Below, in pieces: positions 7,370 through 9,812 of a stretch of DNA of 9,812 nt. The notes under the pieces were generated by a model. The model saw only the letters and a program-made list of their open reading frames with translations. It searched no databases and was not told where the DNA came from. The position numbers and the translations under genes are program-made. Every line of letters starts with the position of its first letter. Positions within the stretch are counted from its first letter, which is position 1. Source of the DNA: UBA1151 sp963579925. Its GTDB lineage: Bacteria; Chloroflexota; Dehalococcoidia; Lucifugimonadales; Lucifugimonadaceae. Where the stretch lies: NCBI GenBank assembly GCA_963579925.1, contig CAUZJA010000100.1, positions 1 through 9,812 of the forward strand. The letters are read 5' to 3'.

Positions 7370-7386
7370 GCGGGTCTTAGACCCGC
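7370..7386. repeat. Palindrome GCGGGTC-TTA-GACCCGC followed by CG-CTACCG
   Basis: A perfect 7-bp inverted repeat with a 3-base loop, 27 bases after the first palindrome and again followed by a CTAC tag (7389-7392). The stem sequence differs from the first palindrome while the tail is shared, which argues for members of one element family rather than a copy. It could also act as a hairpin that limits read-through between the convergent genes. Confidence 0.6.
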
Positions 7387-7408
7387 CGCTACCGAAGAGG
7401 GCGAGCCG

Positions 7409-8131
7409 CTAGTAGGCGGCGCCGGGGCCTCCAAAGACTGCGTTTCCTTTTTCGATTGCCTCGCTTAGTTTGTCCACGGTTACTTCTTCGCCGGACTGGC
7501 AGAGGTTGATTACGTAGGCTTCTCGTTCGACTTCCAGTTTGGCGATCTTGAGGATGTCGTCTACTTTGTCGATTGGGACGTTGATTACGCCGTGGAGGTC
7601 GGCTGCGATGAGGTCGCCGGGGCTGACGGTGATTCCGCCGACGTCGACTGGTTCGTTGATTAGCTCAGGGTGGACGTAGGCGTGTGAGACGAGGACTTCT
7701 TTGGCCCAGAAGGGGAAGCCGATCTCTTCAGCTTCGTTGAGGTCTCGGACTCCGCCGTCTGTGATGGCGCCGACTGAGCCGAGGGCTTTGGCGATGTTGC
7801 CCTGGACTTCGCCCCAGTAGGAGCCGGTTGGGTTGGGGTAGTCACGGTCGTGGACTACGATCATTCGGGGAGTTGGGATGGCGAGGATGCCTTCCCAGTA
7901 GTCTTGTCGGGAAGTTGGGTTGCTGGACTGGCGTGCGGCGGAAATTGTCAGCGTGACGGCGTAGCCAATGGTGGTGGGCTGCTTGGGGGTGATGGAGCGG
8001 ATCTCCGGGCGCATATAGCCCTCTGTCCACGCTCTGAACGGCAGTCGCTCAAGGGAGTTGGAAATGGTTGGGGTGTCGAGCTGGCGCAGGGCGTCGAGCT
8101 GGGCGTCTGAAACTGTTGCGAAGTCGGGCAT
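7409..8131 (-). CDS. RraA-like family protein (RraA / HMG aldolase superfamily)
   Basis: A 240-residue protein started at ATG 8131, which has GGAG six bases upstream; an ATG four codons earlier (8143) has no such site. Family motifs are clear: DTPTISNSLERL (19-30) near the N-terminus, then GEVQGNIAKALGSVGAITDG (107-126) followed by GVRD with Arg129-Asp130, the conserved substrate/metal-binding pair, and GDLIAADLHGVINVP (172-186). Proteins of this fold are either RNase E inhibitors (true RraA, about 160 residues) or divalent-metal-dependent 4-hydroxy-4-methyl-2-oxoglutarate/oxaloacetate lyases and related hydrolases. The extra length and the intact GxxxR-D site favour a metabolic lyase-like enzyme over an RNase E regulator, but this is inference. 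Older databases mislabel the family as dimethylmenaquinone methyltransferase. It follows recR in the same direction after about 100 bases and may have its own promoter. Confidence 0.88.
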   Translation of the reverse strand: MPDFATVSDAQLDALRQLDTPTISNSLERLPFRAWTEGYMRPEIRSITPKQPTTIGYAVTLTISAARQSSNPTSRQDYWEGILAIPTPRMIVVHDRDYPNPTGSYWGEVQGNIAKALGSVGAITDGGVRDLNEAEEIGFPFWAKEVLVSHAYVHPELINEPVDVGGITVSPGDLIAADLHGVINVPIDKVDDILKIAKLEVEREAYVINLCQSGEEVTVDKLSEAIEKGNAVFGGPGAAY

Positions 8132-8137
8132 GGGGCT

Positions 8138-8141
8138 CTCC
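8138..8141 (-). promoter_or_regulatory. Ribosome binding site GGAG deciding the RraA-like start
   Basis: Minus-strand GGAG is separated by six bases from ATG 8131. The upstream in-frame ATG at 8143 partly overlaps this site and is preceded only by an A/T- and C-rich stretch without a Shine-Dalgarno match, so the inner ATG is preferred. Confidence 0.55.
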
Positions 8142-8233
8142 ATGTAGTTGGTATCTAAAAGGATGTGGGAGAGTCAGGATTGCACATGGCCTGTCAATTC
8201 AGGTGGTGTGCCAGTGAACAACCGGCGGCAGGT

Positions 8234-8872
8234 TCAGGGTGCGTTAGCTGGGCCGGACTCAACTTCCGATCGGCCCTGGAGCGCCTGGGTTAGCGTTGTA
8301 TCGTCCGCGTACTCGAGGTCGGCGCCTGCTGAGAGGCCGCGGGCGAGTCGGGTTACGGAGATTCCGAGTGGTGAGATCAGGCGCTGAATGTACATCGCAG
8401 TCGCCTCGCCCTCGAGGTTCGGGTTGGTGGCGAGGATTAGCTCTTTGACCACGCCGTCGCGGAGTCGTTCGAGCAGTTCTTTGAGCTTGAGGTCGTCTGC
8501 GCCGATGCCGTTTACGGGCGAGATGACGCCGTGGAGCACGTGGTAGAGGCCGGAGTAGGCGCGGGTGCGTTCGATGGCCAGTGCGTCGAGCGGCTCCCCG
8601 ACGATGCAGATGCGGGTCTGGTCACGTCTGTCGTTCGAGCAGATATCGCACGGAGACTGCTCTGAGATGTTCTGGCAGGTCTCGCAGAGGACGATGCGGT
8701 CTTTGATCGCCACGACGGCCTTAGCAAGCTCCTGCGCCTCTTCACGTGGCATGCGGATCATGTGATACGTGAGGCGTTGAGCGCTCTTTGGGCCAACGCC
8801 GGGTAGCTTGCGGAACGCGTCGATGAGGCGGGCCACAACCGGCGACGCCGATGGTGCGAAGTCTGACGGCAT
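8234..8872 (-). CDS. recR: Recombination mediator protein RecR
   Basis: A 212-residue protein, close to the usual length of about 200. Domains appear in family order: an N-terminal helix-hairpin-helix (LIDAFRKLPGVGPKSAQRL, 16-34) that binds DNA, a C4 zinc finger (Cys63, Cys66, Cys75, Cys78 in CETCQNISEQSPCDIC), a Toprim domain beginning ICIVGEPLDALAIE (88-101) and including the signature YHVLHGVISPVNGIG (110-124) and ATNPNLEGEATAMYI (148-162), and the C-terminal RLARGLSAGADLEYADDTTL (175-194). RecR acts with RecO and RecF to load RecA onto SSB-coated single-stranded DNA at gaps. It starts six bases after the ybaB stop, in the dnaX-ybaB-recR order found in many bacteria. The last dozen residues are a slightly extended, poorly conserved tail. 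Confidence 0.98.
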   Translation of the reverse strand: MPSDFAPSASPVVARLIDAFRKLPGVGPKSAQRLTYHMIRMPREEAQELAKAVVAIKDRIVLCETCQNISEQSPCDICSNDRRDQTRICIVGEPLDALAIERTRAYSGLYHVLHGVISPVNGIGADDLKLKELLERLRDGVVKELILATNPNLEGEATAMYIQRLISPLGISVTRLARGLSAGADLEYADDTTLTQALQGRSEVESGPANAP

Positions 8873-8878
8873 GCGGTG

Positions 8879-9187
8879 TTAGAGGCTCAGTCCTGGAATG
8901 TTGAGGCCGCCTGTGATGGCACCCATTTTCTCGGATGCACTGGCTTGGGCCGCGTCCATCGCTTCGTTCACTGCAGCGAGCACGAGGTCCTCGAGCATCT
9001 CAACATCTTCAGCATCGACAACTTCCGGATTGATCTCGATCGACTCCAGCTTAGTGCCACCGATGACGGTGACTTTGATTGCGCCACCGCCGGCTGATGC
9101 TTCGGTGCGAGTCTCTGCGATTTCTTCCTGGACCTGTCCCATGCGGGCCTGCATCTGCTGGGCCTGCAACATCATTTTCTTGTTCAT
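8879..9187 (-). CDS. ybaB: YbaB/EbfC family nucleoid-associated protein
   Basis: A 102-residue protein, the normal family size. It begins with the Gln/Met-rich helix MNKKMMLQAQQMQARMGQVQ (1-20), continues as a charged helix to the glycine hinge (GGGAIKVTVIGG, about 33-44), then the beta strands KLESIEINPEVVDAEDVEML and a C-terminal helix LEDLVLAAVNEAMDAAQ, ending in a glycine-rich tail (ITGGLNIPGLSL). The family forms homodimers with a tweezer shape that bind DNA and the nucleoid. AGAGG nine bases upstream of the ATG (9197-9201) supports the start. It lies 36 bases after dnaX and six bases before recR, and is probably co-transcribed with both. Confidence 0.97.
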   Translation of the reverse strand: MNKKMMLQAQQMQARMGQVQEEIAETRTEASAGGGAIKVTVIGGTKLESIEINPEVVDAEDVEMLEDLVLAAVNEAMDAAQASASEKMGAITGGLNIPGLSL

Positions 9188-9196
9188 TCGGGGATG

Positions 9197-9201
9197 CCTC
9201 T
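9197..9201 (-). promoter_or_regulatory. Ribosome binding site AGAGG of ybaB
   Basis: Minus-strand AAAGAGG lies nine bases before ATG 9187, in the 36-base gap after dnaX. It supports the chosen start; no other start competes. Confidence 0.5.
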
Positions 9202-9223
9202 TTGGTTGCCTAAGGTGGGTTCT

Positions 9224-9812
9224 CTACTGACTTGTATCAGCATTGCTATCGTCAATTATGCGGGCGCCCATCGCCATTGCCGCCTTGACTAATGGACTAT
9301 CGGTTGCCTTTGGTGGTGCGCCGTCGCTGCCCGTTTCGCCCGTGCCATGCTGCGCTCTGACGCCCAACTTTACGCCGAAAGCCGCCTCCACCGCATCTTC
9401 TACGACGATCCTGCCACGTGGGTCGCCCAGTTCCTCTGCCATACGTTCTGCATTGGATTTATAGGTGAACTGGAGGATCAATTCCTCCCCCACAACTTCG
9501 TGGGAGATCGCCCCTCGCATGAGCGGGCCAAGGACGAACTTCTTGCCTTTTGTGCGGGCGAGTGCGCGCAGGAGTTGATGCCATTTTTCGTCGGGCGGTT
9601 TGCGCGGCGCTGATGTAGGAGCCGGAGTGGCCTCGGCGGGTGGGCCTTCGGCGATTGATGCGGCGGGCTGCTCTGGTGTTGGCGCGGTCGCTGGCGGCGT
9701 CGCTGGCGGTGCGGCAGGTGGGGCGGCTGGCTGCGCACGCGGCGGCTGCGCCGGGGCGCGTGCAGGCTGTCGCGGAGCAGGCGCAGGCGCCGGTGCAACC
9801 CTGGCGGGCAGT
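9224..9812 (-). CDS. dnaX: DNA polymerase III subunit gamma/tau, C-terminal part (5' end outside window)
   Basis: The frame is open from the right edge (codons in phase from 9811) to the stop at 9224-9226, giving 195 visible residues with no start inside the window. The first 65-70 residues are a Pro/Ala-rich linker (for example PARAPAQPPRAQPAAPP), typical of the region between the AAA+ ATPase core and the tau-type tail. Then comes a folded domain: PPDEKWHQLLRALARTKGKK, LGPLMRGAISHEVVGEELIL, FTYKSNAERMAEELGD and VVEDAVEAAFGVKLGVRA, which matches the C-terminal domain of DnaX (W-x-x-L-L near the start, hydrophobic L-x-L-x-F strand, ending in a helix and V-x-L-x-V strand). DnaX is the clamp-loader subunit of the replicative polymerase. 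The call also rests on its place just upstream of ybaB and recR. I see no A-rich slippery site for a gamma frameshift in the visible part. Confidence 0.92.
   Translation of the reverse strand, partial: LPARVAPAPAPAPRQPARAPAQPPRAQPAAPPAAPPATPPATAPTPEQPAASIAEGPPAEATPAPTSAPRKPPDEKWHQLLRALARTKGKKFVLGPLMRGAISHEVVGEELILQFTYKSNAERMAEELGDPRGRIVVEDAVEAAFGVKLGVRAQHGTGETGSDGAPPKATDSPLVKAAMAMGARIIDDSNADTSQ
9687..9710. repeat. 12-bp tandem repeat within the dnaX linker
   Basis: Two 12-base units, GTCGCTGGCGGC (9687-9698) and GTCGCTGGCGGT (9699-9710), differ in one base. Read on the minus strand they encode repeated Pro-Pro-Ala-Thr in the disordered linker of DnaX. This is a simple in-frame expansion of a low-complexity segment, expected for such linkers. 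Confidence 0.6.

Noticed and set aside
8192..8197. Perfect TTGACA (-35 consensus) on the minus strand upstream of the RraA-like gene
   Set aside because: No -10-like hexamer occurs 15-19 bases downstream (the sequence there is C-rich), so I do not call a promoter.
8898..9230. Plus-strand frame opposite ybaB with a hydrophobic C-terminus
   Set aside because: The sense strand encodes a clear full-length YbaB; the antisense frame is Ser/Ala-rich mirror sequence.

Overview
The window looks like chromosomal DNA from a moderately GC-rich bacterium. A Chloroflexota origin (Dehalococcoidia or marine SAR202 type) is my best guess. It rests on gene style only: a lipoprotein with a Thr/Pro-rich stalk after its lipobox cysteine, a CxPxR sulfatase next to a stand-alone methyltransferase, ABC-2 export genes, and palindrome elements ending in CTAC[G/C]G. 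No rRNA or other taxonomic marker is present, so this is inference. I saw no tRNA, rRNA, CRISPR array, transposase or phage gene.

Region 1 (1-3448, + strand) is a tightly packed ABC-2 transporter operon. It holds the C-terminal end of a first ATPase, a permease, a complete second ATPase and a second permease, followed by a GNAT acetyltransferase. Three of the four junctions are 4-base overlaps or 1-base gaps, which suggests translational coupling and two ATPase/permease pairs made together. The acetyltransferase has no ordinary start codon that keeps its first family motif. Its frame instead has a CTG sitting exactly in a 4-base CTGA overlap with the permease stop.

Region 2 (3469-4545, + strand) encodes a secreted lipoprotein of unknown function. 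Region 3 (4601-7245) is a divergent pair: a winged-helix plus SAM-methyltransferase protein on the minus strand, best started at a TTG with a strong ribosome binding site, and a type I sulfatase on the plus strand started at GTG. They share a control region of about 140 bases.

Region 4 (7246-7408) is a convergent gap with a series of palindromes, each followed by a CTAC tag. Region 5 (7409-9812, minus strand) contains an RraA-like protein and, upstream of it, the conserved replication/repair cluster dnaX (partial) - ybaB/ebfC - recR. The dnaX fragment runs off the right edge and lies in an open frame without a start inside the window.

Most of the window is ordinary, recognisable biology, and I do not see convincing evidence for an undescribed multi-gene system. 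The points most worth a second look are the acetyltransferase start, the tagged palindromes at 7275-7392, the unknown lipoprotein beside the transporter operon, and the divergent methyltransferase/sulfatase pair.
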